From positions 1,736,001 to 1,800,000 of the forward strand of contig CM066047.1 of NCBI GenBank assembly GCA_033557465.1: 64,000 bases of DNA. The letters are read 5' to 3'. Position 1 is the first letter of the stretch; each line of letters starts with the position of its first letter. Below are positions 20,701 to 32,769 of this stretch, piece after piece. This DNA is from Ichthyophis bannanicus. Its lineage: Eukaryota; Chordata; Amphibia; Gymnophiona; Ichthyophiidae. Made by a program: the position numbers and the translations under genes. The notes below the pieces were generated by a model. It did not search any database. It had not been told where the DNA came from and saw only the letters and a program-made list of their open reading frames with translations.

Positions 20701-20990
20701 GTATAGTAGCAGGTAGCACTTGTAAGGTGAGAGAATAGGATCAGAGCAAAGATGGTAGTGTATAATAGATGGAGGTTCATCCATTTGAGCTTTTGTGTTT
20801 TGTGAGGCTTGTGTTTGAGCAGGAGGTTCTGTGTGATGGTGTATGCCTTGAGAGGTAACGCTACTCACCGTTTGTGATCTTCTTCAACGGTCTGTGGATG
20901 AAGTTGCTTGTGTGTTGAAGGTGGAGCAGAAGGGCTGGAGCTGAAGTTAGTGGCATGGTGGAGATAGAGTTGCTTCTTGCTACAGCTTGT
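17756..20990 (-). mobile_element. L2-like LINE with endonuclease and reverse transcriptase, decayed
   Basis: On the - strand from right to left: N-terminal region (20520-20868), endonuclease (frame 20117-20398, with 'YLFICLIYRAPS'; continuing 19774-20112), linker (18784-19047), reverse transcriptase with 'YRPISSLPFLSKVIEKIVQ' (18390-18815) and the catalytic YADD at 18053-18064, and the start of the thumb 'VRYLGIIIDK' near 17800. Stops and frameshifts separate these frames. A SINE and another L2 tail are nested at 19118-19690. The sequence at 13306-14155 could be its 3' end, but both pieces cover the same thumb segment, so they are probably separate copies. Confidence 0.85.
19118..19690 (-). 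repeat. CORE-SINE with a nested L2-like 3' end
   Basis: The outer SINE runs from the tail (TTTATTTATTTACATTCTCT) to the tRNA-like head at 19670-19690 (CTAACCACTAGGCCACTCC). At about 19183 a second tail (TTTATTTATTTTATTTAAAG) starts another L2-like 3' segment (about 19183-19460) that splits it. The head has both A-box and B-box-like sequences (GGATTTGAACCCCC at about 19620). Confidence 0.75.
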
Positions 20991-21644
20991 AGGAGGCTCC
21001 TCAACTGAGAGGTCAGATGATAAGAACATAAGATATGCCATACTGGGTCAGACCAAGGTCCATCAAGCCCAGTATCCTGTTTCCAACAGTGGCCAATCTA
21101 GGTCATATGTACCTAGCAGTATCCCCAAAAGACACAGGTTCCACAATGCTTGTATTGGGTCAAACATTGATATCCTGGGTCCCTTTTTAATAATGGTTTA
21201 TGGACCTTTCCTCCAGGAACTTGTCCAAACCTTTTTTAAACCCAGCTACACTAACAGCTCTTACTACATCCTCCGGTAACAAATTCCAGAGTTTGATTAC
21301 ATGTTGAGTGAAAAAATATTTTCTCTTATTTGTCTTAAATAGTTTACCCTGTAGCTTCATTACATGTCCCCTAGTCCTTCTATATTCTGATAGCATAAAC
21401 AATCTATCTACGTTTACCCGTTCCACTCCATTCATTAATTTATAGACCTCTATCATATCTCCCCCTCAGCCGTCTATTTTCTAGGTTGAAGAGCCCTAGC
21501 CTTTTCAGCCTTTCTTCATGGGAGTATCCTTCCATCCCCTTTACCATTTTGGTGGCTCTTCTCTGAACCTTTTCTAATATCGCTATATCCTTTTTAAGAT
21601 ACGGCGACCAGAATTGCACACAATATTCAAGGTGCGGTCTCACC

Positions 21645-22324
21645 TTCACGTTCTGTGAGGGGAGAGCAGCAGCCAGCATCGGAGGTGAGAGCGGGAGCTC
21701 CACCTCCCTCCACAGAGCCTGCCCACTCCATCGGCTCTTAAACCGCCACTCCACCGGCACGTTCTGTGAGGGGAGAGCAGCAGCCAGCATCGGAGGTGAG
21801 AGTGGGAGCTCCATCTCCCTCCACAGAGCCTGCCCACTCCATTGGCTCTTAAACCGCCACTCCACCGGCGCGCCCGCGCCTGAGGGCCTCGCAAGAGGGT
21901 CCTTTGGTGTGGCCCTTAGGCGTTGGACCGTGTGGGACTGGGTAAACTGTTGTATTTGGTTTGCTTGCCGCGGCGATCGGGACGGTGGAGGGATGATGTC
22001 GGCATCGCAGGCTGGAAGTGAGAGCTTTGCCTCATCACCTGCTTCAGTCAAGTACATCCAGGCAGCAGCGGTTTATAAGCAGCCATTATGGTCAAGTCTG
22101 TCTGGAAGGACTGAGCTGTGGTGGTACGATATTCTACCTCTCTGGATGTTATAATGAGCCTTTCCTCTTGTCTCTTCTATTTCTTTGACTATCACTGTAT
22201 CTCTTATTCTGTCCTATCTTATCAATGGCGTTCTTTTCATATTTTCAGTATCATTTATGTAATATTGTAAACCGCTCTGATGCTTTGGCCTGAGCGGTAT
22301 ATCAAATGTAATAAACATAAACAT
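21645..22324 (+). repeat. Short non-autonomous element with two 111-bp GC-rich monomers
   Basis: Two tandem 111-bp copies (21647-21757 and 21758-21868) differ at only a few sites. They are followed by a GC-rich segment, then an L2-like 3' tail (GTAAACCGCTCTGATG ... GAGCGGTATATC) ending in TAAACATAAACATAAA. It sits inside a CR1 sequence, replacing about 13 bp of it. Tandem promoter monomers with a LINE tail suggest a LINE-mobilised non-autonomous element. No protein is evident. Confidence 0.6.
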
Positions 22325-22608
22325 AAAGAGGCATTATAATATCTTTTGTTTTATTTTCCATTCCTTTCCTTATGATACCTAGCATTCTATTTGCTCTCTT
22401 AGCCGCCGCTGCACACTGGGCGGAGGATTTTAACATGTTATCCACAATGACGCCTAAATCTTTTTCCTGGGTAGTGGTTCCTAATGTGGAACCTTGCATC
22501 GTGTAACCATAGTTTAGGTTGTTCTTCCCTAGGTGCATAACTTTGCACTTGTACACATTAAATTTCATCTGCCATTTTGATGCCCAGTCTTCCAATTTAT
22601 CAAGATCC

Positions 22609-22853
22609 CCCTAGAGGACAGCAACCTTGGGCCGGAAGGACTGGGGTTTCTAGTCCCACAGGTGCTCCTTGTGGTCTTGGGCAAGCCACTTAACCCTCCA
22701 TAGCCCATGTTCCCTGTAAAATAGTTATCTCCAAGTTATAATACCCTGTTCAATGTAATTTCAGTTGTTCAATGTAAACCGCACTGATGCAGAATAGCGC
22801 GGTATATAAGAGAATGCAAATAAATAATAAATAAATAAAATAAATAAGATCAT
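22609..22853 (+). repeat. CORE-SINE, + strand, with target duplication
   Basis: Starts within the tRNA-derived head, continues through the core (CTTGGGCAAGCCACTTAACC) and ends in an L2-like tail (GTAAACCGCACTGATGCAG ... GCGCGGTATATAAG) plus AAATAAATAA. The flanks carry a short direct repeat AAGATC on both sides, within the CR1 reverse transcriptase sequence. Confidence 0.85.
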
Positions 22854-25053
22854 CTTGAATTTTCCAAAATCCTCGTGGGTTTTAACAACTTTAAATAGTT
22901 TTGTCTCATCTGCAAATTCGGAAGAATGTATCCTTGAAGGATACTGCCAAAAGCAGAGAGGTTCCAAAAAAGAGTAAAGTAGCCCAAATGCCCTCGAGTA
23001 TGGAGCAGACAGAGCTTAAAGATCCCAAATTACCCATGTCTACCAATAGCCAAATTAATATGAATAAAATAAAGTCTCTAAAATGCTTGTATGCAAATGC
23101 TAGAAGTCTAAAAAATAAGATGGGAGAGTTAGAATATATAGCACTAAATGAGAGGTTAGATATGATTGGAATATCAGAGACATGGTGGAAGGAGGACAAC
23201 CAGTGGGACACTGTGATACCTGGGTACAAACTATATCGTAATGATAGAGCTGATCAAATTGGTGGAGGGGTTGCACTCTGTTAGAGAGGGCATTGAGTCA
23301 GAAAGGATTAAAGTTTTGCAGGAAACAAAATTTGCTGTAGAATCTCTATGGATTGAAATTCCATGTAAAAAGGGGAAGGAGATGGCAGTGGGGGTGTACT
23401 ATTGACCACCGGGCCAGAATGAACAAATGGATGATGAAATGCTCAAAGAAATCAAGGAAGCTAACAAATGTTACAGCGCAGTAATAGTAATGGGTGATTT
23501 CAATTACCCCGGTATCGACTGGGTCAGTGTCACGGCAGGACATGCTAGGGAGATAAAGTTCCTAGATGAAATAAATGACTGCTTCTTGGAGCAGCTGGTT
23601 CATGAACCGACCAGAGGGGAAGCCATATTAGACCTAGTCCTTAGTGGAACACCAGATCTAGTGCAAGAGATAAGGGTGTTGGGGCCACTTGGCAATAGTG
23701 ATCATAGCATGATCGCATTTGATTTAATTAGTGGAGGAGGGATAGTACGGAAATCCACAGTACTACCTTTTAACTTTCGGAAGGGAAACTATGATAAAAT
23801 GAGGAAAATAGTTAAGAAAAAACTAAAAGGAGTAGTTGCAAAGGTTAGAGACGTACATCAAGCTTGGGTGTTGCTGAAAAATACTATCTTGGCAGTGCAG
23901 ACCAGCTGTATTCCACACTTTAAGAAAAGTGGAAGGAAGTCCAAAAAACTGCCAGCATGGTTTAAAGGTGAGGTCAGAGAGGCTGCTGTTGCCAAAAAAG
24001 CATCTTTCAGGAAATGGAAAAAACAGCCAAACGACTAAACCTGGAAACAACACAAGCACTGGCAAATCAAATGCAAGGCATTGATAAAGCAGGCAAAGGG
24101 ATAATTTGAGAAGAAGCTTGCTGGGGAAGCAAAAACGGGAAATAAAGATTTTTTCAAGTACATTCATAGCAAAAAACCTGTGAGAGAGTCAGTTGGTCCA
24201 TTAGATGATAGAGGAGTTAAAGGGGCACTAAGAGGCGACAAGGCGATAGCAGAGAGACTGAATGAATTCTTTGCTTCGGTCTTTACTGAGGAAGATGTAG
24301 GGATGTTACCCATGACTGAAGTATTTAAAGGTGCGGAAGAATTGAAGGAAATATCGATACATCGGGAAGATGTATTACAACTATTAGATAAACTGAAGAG
24401 TAGCAAATCACCTGGACCGGATGGTATACATCCAAGGGTGTTGAAAGAACTGAAATATGAGATTGCAGACCTGCTGTTAGTAATCTGTGAACTATCATTA
24501 AAATCATCTCTAATACCTGAAGATTGGAGGATTTCCAATGTAACACCAATTTTTTAAAAAGGGTTCCAGGGGTGATCCGGGAAACTACAGACCAGTGAGC
24601 CTCATGTCAGTACCGGGAAAAATGGTAGAAACCATCATAAATAATAAAATTACTCAGCATGTAGATAGTCATGGCCTAATGGGAGACAGCCAACATGGCT
24701 TTAGAGAAGGAAGATCTTGTCTTACTAATCTGTTATGATTTTTTGAAAGTGTGAATAAACAGGTGGACAAAGGTGAGTCGGTTGATATAGTGTATCTGGA
24801 CTTTCAGAAAGCCTTTGACAAGGTTCCTCATCAGAGACTTTTGGCAAAACTAAAGAGTCATGGGATAGGAGGCCGTGTACTACTGTGGATCAAGAACTGG
24901 TTAAAAGATAGAAAGCAGAGGGTTGAGCTAAATGGCCAATTTTCCCAAAGGAGAAAGGTGAATAGTGGTGTACCCCAGTGATCTGTCCTGGGTCCGCTGC
25001 TTTTTGACATATTCATAAATGACCTGGAAAAGGGAATAACGAGTGAGGTTATC

Positions 25054-25480
25054 ATAAGAACATAAGATATGCCATACTGGGTCAGACCAAGGTCCATCAA
25101 GCCCAGTATCCTGTTTCCAACAGTGGCCAATCTAGGTCAACGTACCTAGCAGTTTCCCCAAAAGACACAGGTTCCGCAATGCTTGTACTGGGTCAAGCAT
25201 TGATATCCTGGGTCCCTACGTTTACCCGTTCCACTCCGTTCATTAATTTATAGACTTCTATCATATCTCCCCTCAGCCGTCTTTTTTCCAGGTTAAAGAG
25301 CCCTAAGCTTTTTAGCCTTTCTTCATAGGAGTATCCTTCCATCCCCTTTACCATTTTGGTGGCTCTTCTCTGAACCTTTTCTAAAATCGCTATATCCTTT
25401 TTAAGATACAGCGACCAGAATTGCACACAATATTCAAGGTGCGGTCTCACTATGGAACGATATAGAGGCATTATAATATT
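25054..25480 (-). repeat. CR1 LINE 3' fragment with an internal deletion
   Basis: Begins exactly at the CR1 3' end (ATAAGAACATAAGATATGCC on +), skips about 230 bases at 25214/25215 relative to the copy at 21013, and continues to GAGGCATTATAATA, where an L2-like tail starts. Confidence 0.8.
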
Positions 25481-25650
25481 TATTTATTTATTTATTTTAG
25501 TTTCTTATATACCGCACTATTTAGTATCAGCGCGGTTTACATGGAACAGTGAAACATAATGAACAAACGTTAGTTTTACAGAGAACAAGGAAATACAACT
25601 TGGATATCTTAGGGAAACATGCACATCAACTATTTACATATGTAGCAGGC
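25481..25650 (-). repeat. L2-like 3' tail
   Basis: TTTATTTATTTATTTATTTT followed by ATACCGCACTATTTAG and CAGCGCGGTTTACATGG, the complement of the L2-like 3' end used by the SINEs here. Confidence 0.7.
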
Positions 25651-25654
25651 TATG

Positions 25655-27662
25655 CAGGCTGAAGAGGAGCCGCGTGCTGAAGAGCTCGATATTCAGTATG
25701 AGTTCCCGCCTCGGCAATCTCTTACTGTTCCAGTTCTTCCCATTTTGTCAAGGCTGCTTCTCCGCATATGGGAGATACCTGCTTCAGTCCCCATTGTGAG
25801 TTAGCGCCTCGAAGCCACATACAGGGTCCAACACGGCCTGGGGTTTCGGAAGACTCAGCTTCCACACACCTCCATGATAGTGGAGTCGGTGATGCGGAAG
25901 AAAAAGAGCCGAAGTCACACTCTTTGGTCCCCCCCGGGCAAGGAGTCGAGAACCTTGAACACCCTTGGGTGCAAAGCCTCTCAGGGGTCCATGCTCACAT
26001 GCCACATCCAGGCATACCAGTTGTATATGGGCATGTTCTTGCGTGACCTCGCCAAGGAGCTCAGCGGGTTCTCCGCGGGCCTCGGAGGTGAACATCTTCT
26101 CAGGTTCCAAACTCTCCTGAGATCTGTTGCGGAGTGCTCGAAGTATCTCTCCCGCACCGCGTATGACAGGTTTGAGTCCTCCGCCTGGGTGGCAGCAGCC
26201 AGCGTCAGGGTCTGATGCCAGGCATGGCTCCAGTCCTTGGACCTGGAGCAGTGGGTCCAGGAGAAGCTCCTGAACTTTCCCTGCCTCGTCGAGCAACTGT
26301 TTGGTAAACCTATGGAGGATAAGGCCGCTGAGATAGAAACGGAGTTCGTGACTCAAACTCATCTCTCGCGTAAGACCTCCTCCCTCCCTTTGAATAAGCA
26401 GCAAACAAAGAAGCCATTCTTCCAAAGGGACTCCCCTTCCACAGTTATCCACCCTTCCCTCCCACCCCTGCGCTGGCTCCCGGAATGCAGGGTAAGGGAG
26501 GTGCGCGTGGCCATCGCAAACCTAAAGGGCCCAATGCCCAGCCACTGGCACCACCCCAACCTGCGCAGGGTTTTTGACAATGATGGTATAGACTCTTGCA
26601 CCCCGGCAGCACTTAGGCCGGTGGGGGGGATGCCTGTCCCTGATCGCCCCACAGTGGGCGTCGATCACATCGGACTCCTGGGTCCTCCGGGTGGTCTGAG
26701 ACGGATACAGTCTCTGCCTGGACAGGCACCCTTCTCACCAGCGGAGCCTACTCGGCTCCTTTCGCAGCAGACCTTCTTGCAGTGGGAGCTGTCCAACCTC
26801 CGCGCCCAATGGGCAGTTGAGAAGGTACCGCTGCACCTTCGAGGCTGTGGGTTCTACTCCCGCTACTTTCTCATTCCGAAAAAGACGGGGGGCCTATGCC
26901 CCATCCTTGATCTCTGGAACCTAAACAAGTTCCTGGTGCGGGAGAAATTCAAAATGCTATTGCTTGGTGTCCTGCTGCCCTTCCTTCAGCAGGACAATTG
27001 GCTGTGCTCCTTGGATCTCAAGGACGCTTACGCCCACATCCTAGTCCACCCCCAACACAGGCAATACCTGCGCTTCAGGGTGCAGGGGGAACACTACCAA
27101 TACAGAGTGCTCTCCTTCAGGGTCACGTCTGCACCGTGGATTTTCACAAAGTGTCTCTTCACGGCTGCCGCCTCCCTCAGGCGGCAGGGCATACCCATCT
27201 TCCTCTACCTCAAGGACTGGCTTGTCATGGGGACTTCGATCAGCAAAGCCCACCTGGCAGCATCGCGCACGATCCTTCTCCTCGAACACCTTGGCTTCTT
27301 GGTCAACTACTCCAAGTCCCACCTCATGCCAATGCAGACCCTGGAGTTCATCGGTGCACGCCTTGACATGGAGCGAGTGACCGCCTTCCTGCCCGCAGAC
27401 CGGGCAGACAGCCTCCGGGTCATGGCGGCCCAGATCCAGAACAGGACTTGGGTTACGGCACAGGCCATGCTGCGCCTCCAAGGACACATGGCCTCCACCG
27501 TCCATGTGGTCCCCCACACCTACATGCACATGCGGACAGCTCAATGGTGCCTCATGGCACAATAGAACCAGGCCTTCAGCCACCTCAGAGACCCTATCTG
27601 GGTCTCCTGTAGTCTGCACAACTCCCTGAGTTGGTGGCGGGACTCCCAAAGTCTCCTTCAGG
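25655..27662 (+). pseudogene. DIRS retrotransposon, Gag-like region and reverse transcriptase
   Basis: Frame 26237-27565 (442 codons) holds the typical DIRS reverse transcriptase series: CGFYSRYFLIPKKTGG, then 'LCSLDLKDAYAHILVHP', 'SAPWIFTK' and 'LGFLVNYSKS'. The active-site box reads LYLKDWL where DIRS elements have YLDDWL, so the first catalytic Asp is Lys and the enzyme should be dead. Upstream frames (25768-26215) look like the DIRS Gag-like region with stops. GC content is well above the neighbours. An L2-like LINE splits the element at 27663. Confidence 0.85.
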
Positions 27663-28285
27663 GAATTTTATTTATTTTATTTATTTAGTATACACTTATA
27701 TACCGCTACTTCCAGCGATCAGTAGCGGTTTGATTACAAATTTGGGAGTTTGTCAAATCAAGACAGAAAATTTGGGCAAATATACACATAGATTAGAGGG
27801 TATGGCACATCACACAGAATTAAGGACTTAATGGCTAGGCTTTACATATTTACACTTTTACATATTTACAGAGAATATTTCTACATATCAGATTCATGTT
27901 TCGTTTGCTTTATGTGGTGGTCCGCTGTGGTTTACATCTGGTTGTAGTGACATTGAAAAAGATGGGTTTTTAGTTTCTTCCTGAAAGCATTAATGTCTTT
28001 AATTGTTCGTAGTTTGTATGGCAGTCTATTCCAGATGGTTGGGACAGAGAATGAGAATGCTCTGCGGTTAGTACTGGCTTTTACTGATCTGCTGTTATTA
28101 GGAACTTGTAGTGTGCCTGAGTTGATAGTTCTCCTGTCTCTGTTGGTTGCGTGCTGACAAGGGTTGAAAGGAATGATGGCGCTAGGCTGTGTATGAGTTT
28201 GAACGTGGTTACCAATGTTTTATATTGTATCCTGGCAGCAATGGGTAGCCAATGTAGCTCGATCAATACAGGTGGAATGCCCTTC
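27663..28285 (-). repeat. L2-like LINE 3' fragment inserted in the DIRS element
   Basis: A tail of TTTATTTATTTTATTTATTT is followed by the complement of a reverse transcriptase tail containing 'ELHWLPIAARIQYKTLV', an L2-clade signature. A short direct repeat GGAAT appears on both sides. Confidence 0.75.
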
Positions 28286-29416
28286 CAGACTCCGTAGCAT
28301 GAGCTCATCCTGATGACGGATGGTTCCCTGTTGGGGTGGGGAGCCCACTGTGGCGCATTGTGCACCCAGGGGCAGTGGTCGCCCAAGGAGTCTCGGCAGC
28401 AGATCAACCTGCTTGTGCTTTGGGCGGTCCGATGGGCCCTGAGGGCTTTCGATGGATATCTGTGGGGGAAGTCTGTGCTCGTGCAGACTGACAACAGGGT
28501 AGCCATATTTTACTTAAACAAGGAGGTGGGGAACAGGATCCCGCTGCCTCTGCCAAGAGGCAATCCTCCTTTGCGTTTCACCGGGGGATGACCCTACGAG
28601 CGGTCTACCTCCCAGGCCAGGTGAATGTCCTCGCAGACAAACTCAGCAGGATCCTCCGCCCACACGAATGACGCCTGGATCTGGAGGTCGCCGACCTCTT
28701 GTTCTATCAGTGGGGGACCCCATCCATGGATCTGTTTGCCAGCCCAGTGAATGCGCAGCTTCCCCGCTTCTGCGGCCTGGTTCTGCACCCAAGCAGGGTG
28801 GCCCCAGATGCATTCTCTTAAGCTGGACCTCCGGCCTTCTTTACGCATTTCCTCCCACTCCTCTCATTGCGAGGACCCTCCACAAAGTTCAGCAGGACTG
28901 AGCTTCAGTGATCCTTGTGGCTTCCTCGTGGCCTCGACAGCCTTGGTTCCCGCTTCTGCTCCGGCTCTTGTCCGAGCCTCTAGTACCCCTGAGCTGTGCC
29001 CCAGGCCTGTTAACACAGGAGGAGGGACGGGTGTTCCACCTGAACCTGGCCTCGCTGTCCTTATAGCCTGGCGGCTAAATGGGTCACCTTAGCTCCGCTG
29101 CACCTCCTGGAGGAGATCGAAGAGGAAGGACTCGATGAGATGTGTGTATGCCTTCAAGTGGCGACGCTTCTCGGTCTGGTGCTTCGAGCTCCAGATCGAC
29201 CCGTTCTCCTGCTCTACCCAGTGGGTTCTTCAGTATCTCCTCCACCTCTCGAAGGTAGGGTTGAAATCCAATTCGATCAGGATACACCTGAGCATCATTT
29301 CGGTGAACCACCTCCCCGTCAAGGGGAAACCCCTTTCGGGGCAGCCCTTGGTCTCCTGCTTCATGTGAGGCTCTTGCTTTTCAAGCCTCTCATCCGGCCT
29401 CCCCTGGCGGCGTGGG
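28286..29416 (+). pseudogene. DIRS retrotransposon, RNase H and tyrosine recombinase remnant
   Basis: RNase H region: TDGSLLGWGAHCG, 'VLVQTDNRVAIFYLNKEVG' and 'LPGQVNVLADKLSR'. After stops, a degraded segment (29135-29410) encodes 'SVWCFELQIDPF' and 'HLSIISVNHLPVKGKPL', the N-terminal part of the DIRS tyrosine recombinase. The copy is cut at 29416 by a CR1 fragment, so the catalytic part of the recombinase and the right terminus are missing. No DIRS split inverted repeats were found. Confidence 0.75.
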
Positions 29417-30333
29417 AGTATCCTTCCATCCCCTTTACCATTTTGGTGGCTCTTCTCTGAACCTTTTCTAAAATCACTATATCCTTTTTAAGATACGGCG
29501 ACCAGAATTGCACACAATATTCAAGGTGCGGTCTCACCATGGAACGATATAGAGGCATTATAATATCTTTTGTTTTATTTTCCATTCCTTTCCTTATCAT
29601 ACCTAGCATTCTATTTGCTCTCTTGGCTGCCGCTGCACACTGGGCCGAGGGTTTTAACATGGTATCCACAATGACGCCTAAATCTTTTTCCTGGGTGGTG
29701 GTTCCTAATATGGAACCTTGCATCGTGTAACCATAGTTATTTATTTATTTATTTTATTTATTTATTTAGCAAGCATTTGTAGCCCGCTCCTTCCAGCGAT
29801 CAGAAGCGGGTAGGATTACTATTGTGAAACTGCCGAATCAAGGCAGGTACAAATTTTGTTTACATACAGATTGTCAGAAAAGCACATCATACAGAGTTAA
29901 CACTTCTTAGCTATGGGGGAGTTCATTTACATGTATACATAAATACATATATACAGGATAATCTTCTTGGACACAGTGGTCAGGGGCTGCTCCATCTGTG
30001 GGTTTAGTTCAGGTTGAAATGTGATTGGAAAATGTGCGTTTTGAGTTTCTTTCTGAAGTCTAGTTTGGGTTGTTCTTCCCTAGGTGCATAACCTTGCACT
30101 TGTCCACATTAAATTTCATCTGCCATTTTGATGCCCAGTCTTCCAATTTATCAAGATCCTCTTGCAATCTTTCACAATCCTCTTGGGTTTTAACAACTTT
30201 AAATAGTTTTGTGTCATCTGCAAATTTGATAACCTCACTCGTTATTCCACTTTCCAGGTCATTTATGAATATGTCAAAAAGCAGCGGACCCAGCACAGAT
30301 CCCTGGGGTACACCACTATTCACCTTTCTCCAT
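29417..30333 (-). repeat. CR1 LINE fragment with an L2-like insertion
   Basis: The - strand encodes the CR1 reverse transcriptase, including the intact box FADDTKLFKVV and 'GVPQGSVLGPLLFDIFINDL' (frame 30060-30323) and the C-terminal '[19 protein letters not shown]' (frame 29361-29723). An L2-like 3' segment (about 29739-30058) interrupts it with a short duplication TAGTT. Both ends are truncated. Confidence 0.85.
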
Positions 30334-30898
30334 CGTCATCAGCTTTTGTAGCTTGTACGTGTCGGTTATTCTCTTAACAAAACCCGGCCACCCTGGTGGA
30401 GTAGATTTATTCCAACTGGCAGCAATTTCCAACCTCACAGCCACAATAAAGCGATTCAAAGGCCCTCTCCCCTGTGGAGGGCTATATTACATTAAGGTTA
30501 CCTGGCTGCAACAGGTAATAGAGCGTTCTCAATAACTGCCCCAAATTAATGGAATGTGTTGCCATTATCCTTGCAACTAGAAAAGAATGTGTTACATTTT
30601 CAAGAGAAGTTAGGCATATTTATTTATAAAAAGGAATTAGGTGTAGTTTGAGAATATTAGAGGAACAGTGAGAAGGGGATAAGGGAGTGTTGTAGAACTC
30701 AAAATATAATGTTACAGATAAGGTTTTAAAGTATCACATGTATATATGATTACAATTGTTCTATTATGTTTTATTATTTTTTAATGTATTATGGATGTTT
30801 TTATATAACAGCATTGAAGTTTTCATGTTTTGCAGTATAAAAATGAAATTAAATTAAAATCCTCCTTATGCAGTAAGAAGGTGACTGGTTTCTGCCCT
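30334..30898 (+). repeat. Degenerate LINE-like 3' fragment
   Basis: Contains a possible reverse transcriptase tail ('WLQQVIERSQ' near 30510, 'LMECVAII' near 30550) and an A/T-rich end. The family is not recognised with confidence, and part may be unique intron. Confidence 0.3.
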
Positions 30899-31057
30899 AA
30901 AGGTACCCCCATAATAGGGGGTTCGGTGACATCACTAACCAAGATGGCAGCTGCAAAGTGAAGCTCCCAAGGTCGGGAAGATAGGATTCCCAAAAAATAG
31001 CTTGAAATCCCGAATAAAGCTTTAAAAATCGTTGGCGATACCCTGTGGAGTGCCTTA

Positions 31058-31844
31058 GTGGGAGATGGTGAAGAAAAAATGAGCCTGGATCTGAAAACCT
31101 TCGGGTTTAAGGCGACCCCAGGTGCAACAGGAAGCAGAGCAAAAATGGCGCCGAATGGTGTGACGCAGGAAGAGAAAAATTCCTCGACAGGGGCCCGACT
31201 GCCCGGGGATGGTGAGTTATGCTCGCTTAAAGAGGAGTTGAAAGAGTGGTTTGGGACTCTCTGTCAAGACCTGGCGAATTTTAAGGCAGTAGCTAAAATG
31301 TGGATCAGAGAGTTGAGCGATGATATCCACGAGCTTGGGCAACGAGTAGAGTCCATGGAGCAGAAAATAGAGGAGCACAAGGGGCTGCTATATACTGTGA
31401 AAGAGAGGAGCGAGCTGGCGAAAGTGGAGCTGGGGGTACTATGGACAAAGCTGGAGGAGTTGGAAAACAGGACACGACGCTCTCACATACACCTGAGGCA
31501 TCCCAGAGAAAGAGGGAACTCATAACTATAAAGCGCTGGTTGAACAACTATGTAAAGCTATTTTAAGACAAGCTGAAGCACCAATGGACAATCTATGTTT
31601 TGATATTGACAGAGCACACAGAGCGCTGGGCCCTAGGCGAGAAGGCTTGCCAAGAGACATTGTAGCGTGTTTCCATGATTTCAGTACAAAGGAGGCGGTC
31701 ATGCAAGCTGCATGGAAAGTGGGCAAAGTGCTCTGGGAGGATCAATCAATGGAACTGTTTGCTGGTATCTCGATTATCACCATAAGGAGGAGGAGAACTT
31801 TTAAGGATATCACATCAAGGCTAAGAGAGGAACTGATCCACTAG
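31058..31844 (+). pseudogene. L1 ORF1 protein (RNA-binding), frameshifted
   Basis: The first frame (31058-31525) gives a basic N-terminus then a long coiled coil ('LSDDIHELGQRVESMEQKIEEHKG'-type heptads, about residues 85-150), the trimerisation region of L1 ORF1p. A frameshift near 31505 passes to the frame 31584-31844, which holds the RRM/C-terminal part with DRAHRALGPR and 'PRDIVACFHDFSTKEAVM'. In active L1s this protein coats the L1 RNA. Here it is broken. Confidence 0.75.
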
Positions 31845-32769
31845 AAGTGGCTTTTTCCCTTGGACTGCAATTCAATATTATGGAGAAAACCACCATTGCG
31901 CGCATCAAAGAGGAGGCCATTAAAGGAATGGAGGTGGCAGAGTGGTCAGAGCTACCGGAAGTCCCCATGGGGAAAGAAGCTGAACAGAAAAGGCTGTGCA
32001 TGTGTGCACGGAGTGGCAGCGAGCGACGCAGGGGAGCCGACGCCTGAGACGCCAGAAACCCAAAAATGTCAAGCATCCGGGTGAAAAATGATTAAGGACA
32101 TTGAAACTGTGTAAAATGCAGGTGCTGGCTTGGGGAAACGGTATGGGGAAGTGTCGGACTATTTGTGTAAAGGGAAGAAGCGAAATGGAATAATGGGGGA
32201 GGAAGGTGCAAAGTTGATCTTGGTAGTGACCCACACCTCATAGGATTGGAGAGGGATGGATCCTTCTGGAAAAAGGAATGGATGATTGGGGTGGGGGGTT
32301 GGAGGGGGGAGGAGGGGAGGTGGGGGGTGAGGGAGGAGGGGAGGTGGGGGGTGAGGGAGGAGGGGAGGGGGTCCTTGCAGGCTAGGGATAGAAATCTTAC
32401 CTGAGAAGTATGGCAGGTAATATAAAACATGACTTTAGAGTGGTATCCTTGAATGTAAGGGGCCTCAACTCAGACAGGAAGCGGCAGTTGTGCTATGAAG
32501 AAGCGCTTAGGTTAAATGGTGACATAATCTTACTACAAGAAACGCACCTCATGAGTGGGGGGGGAGAGGAGAATGGTAAATAAAAAATTTCCAAACCAAT
32601 GGTTTGCATCTAATCGCCAAGAAAAGAAGAAAGGAGGAGGGGCATATTTATAACTGCGAGAATTCAGTACCAATGGATGGAGGTTAAAAAAGATAAGAGG
32701 CGCAGATATTTATTGCTAAAAATCAAGATTTTGGAGCAGGTTTAAACAATAGTGAATGTGTATGGACCC

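Larger units (their letters stand above)
21013..25053 (-). mobile_element. CR1 LINE with inverted 5' portion, interrupted by two insertions
   Basis: Left to right on +: 3' end to reverse transcriptase tail on - (21013-21644); a ~680-bp insertion (21645-22324); more reverse transcriptase on - (22325-22918, with a SINE at 22609-22853); then endonuclease and most of the reverse transcriptase on + (22917-25053). The + part ends at ITSEVI and the - part begins at FADETKLF, which are adjacent in CR1, so the two form one element with a 5' inversion, joined through a 2-base overlap. The + part carries endonuclease motifs (ISETWW, GDFNY, SDH) and LDFQKAFDKVPH, with several stops (e.g. TGA at 23404) and frameshifts. 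Inactive. Confidence 0.8.

Noticed and set aside
13306..20990. One L2-like element split by later insertions
   Set aside because: The two parts (13306-14155 and 17756-20990) overlap in the same thumb segment and differ there, so two copies are more likely.
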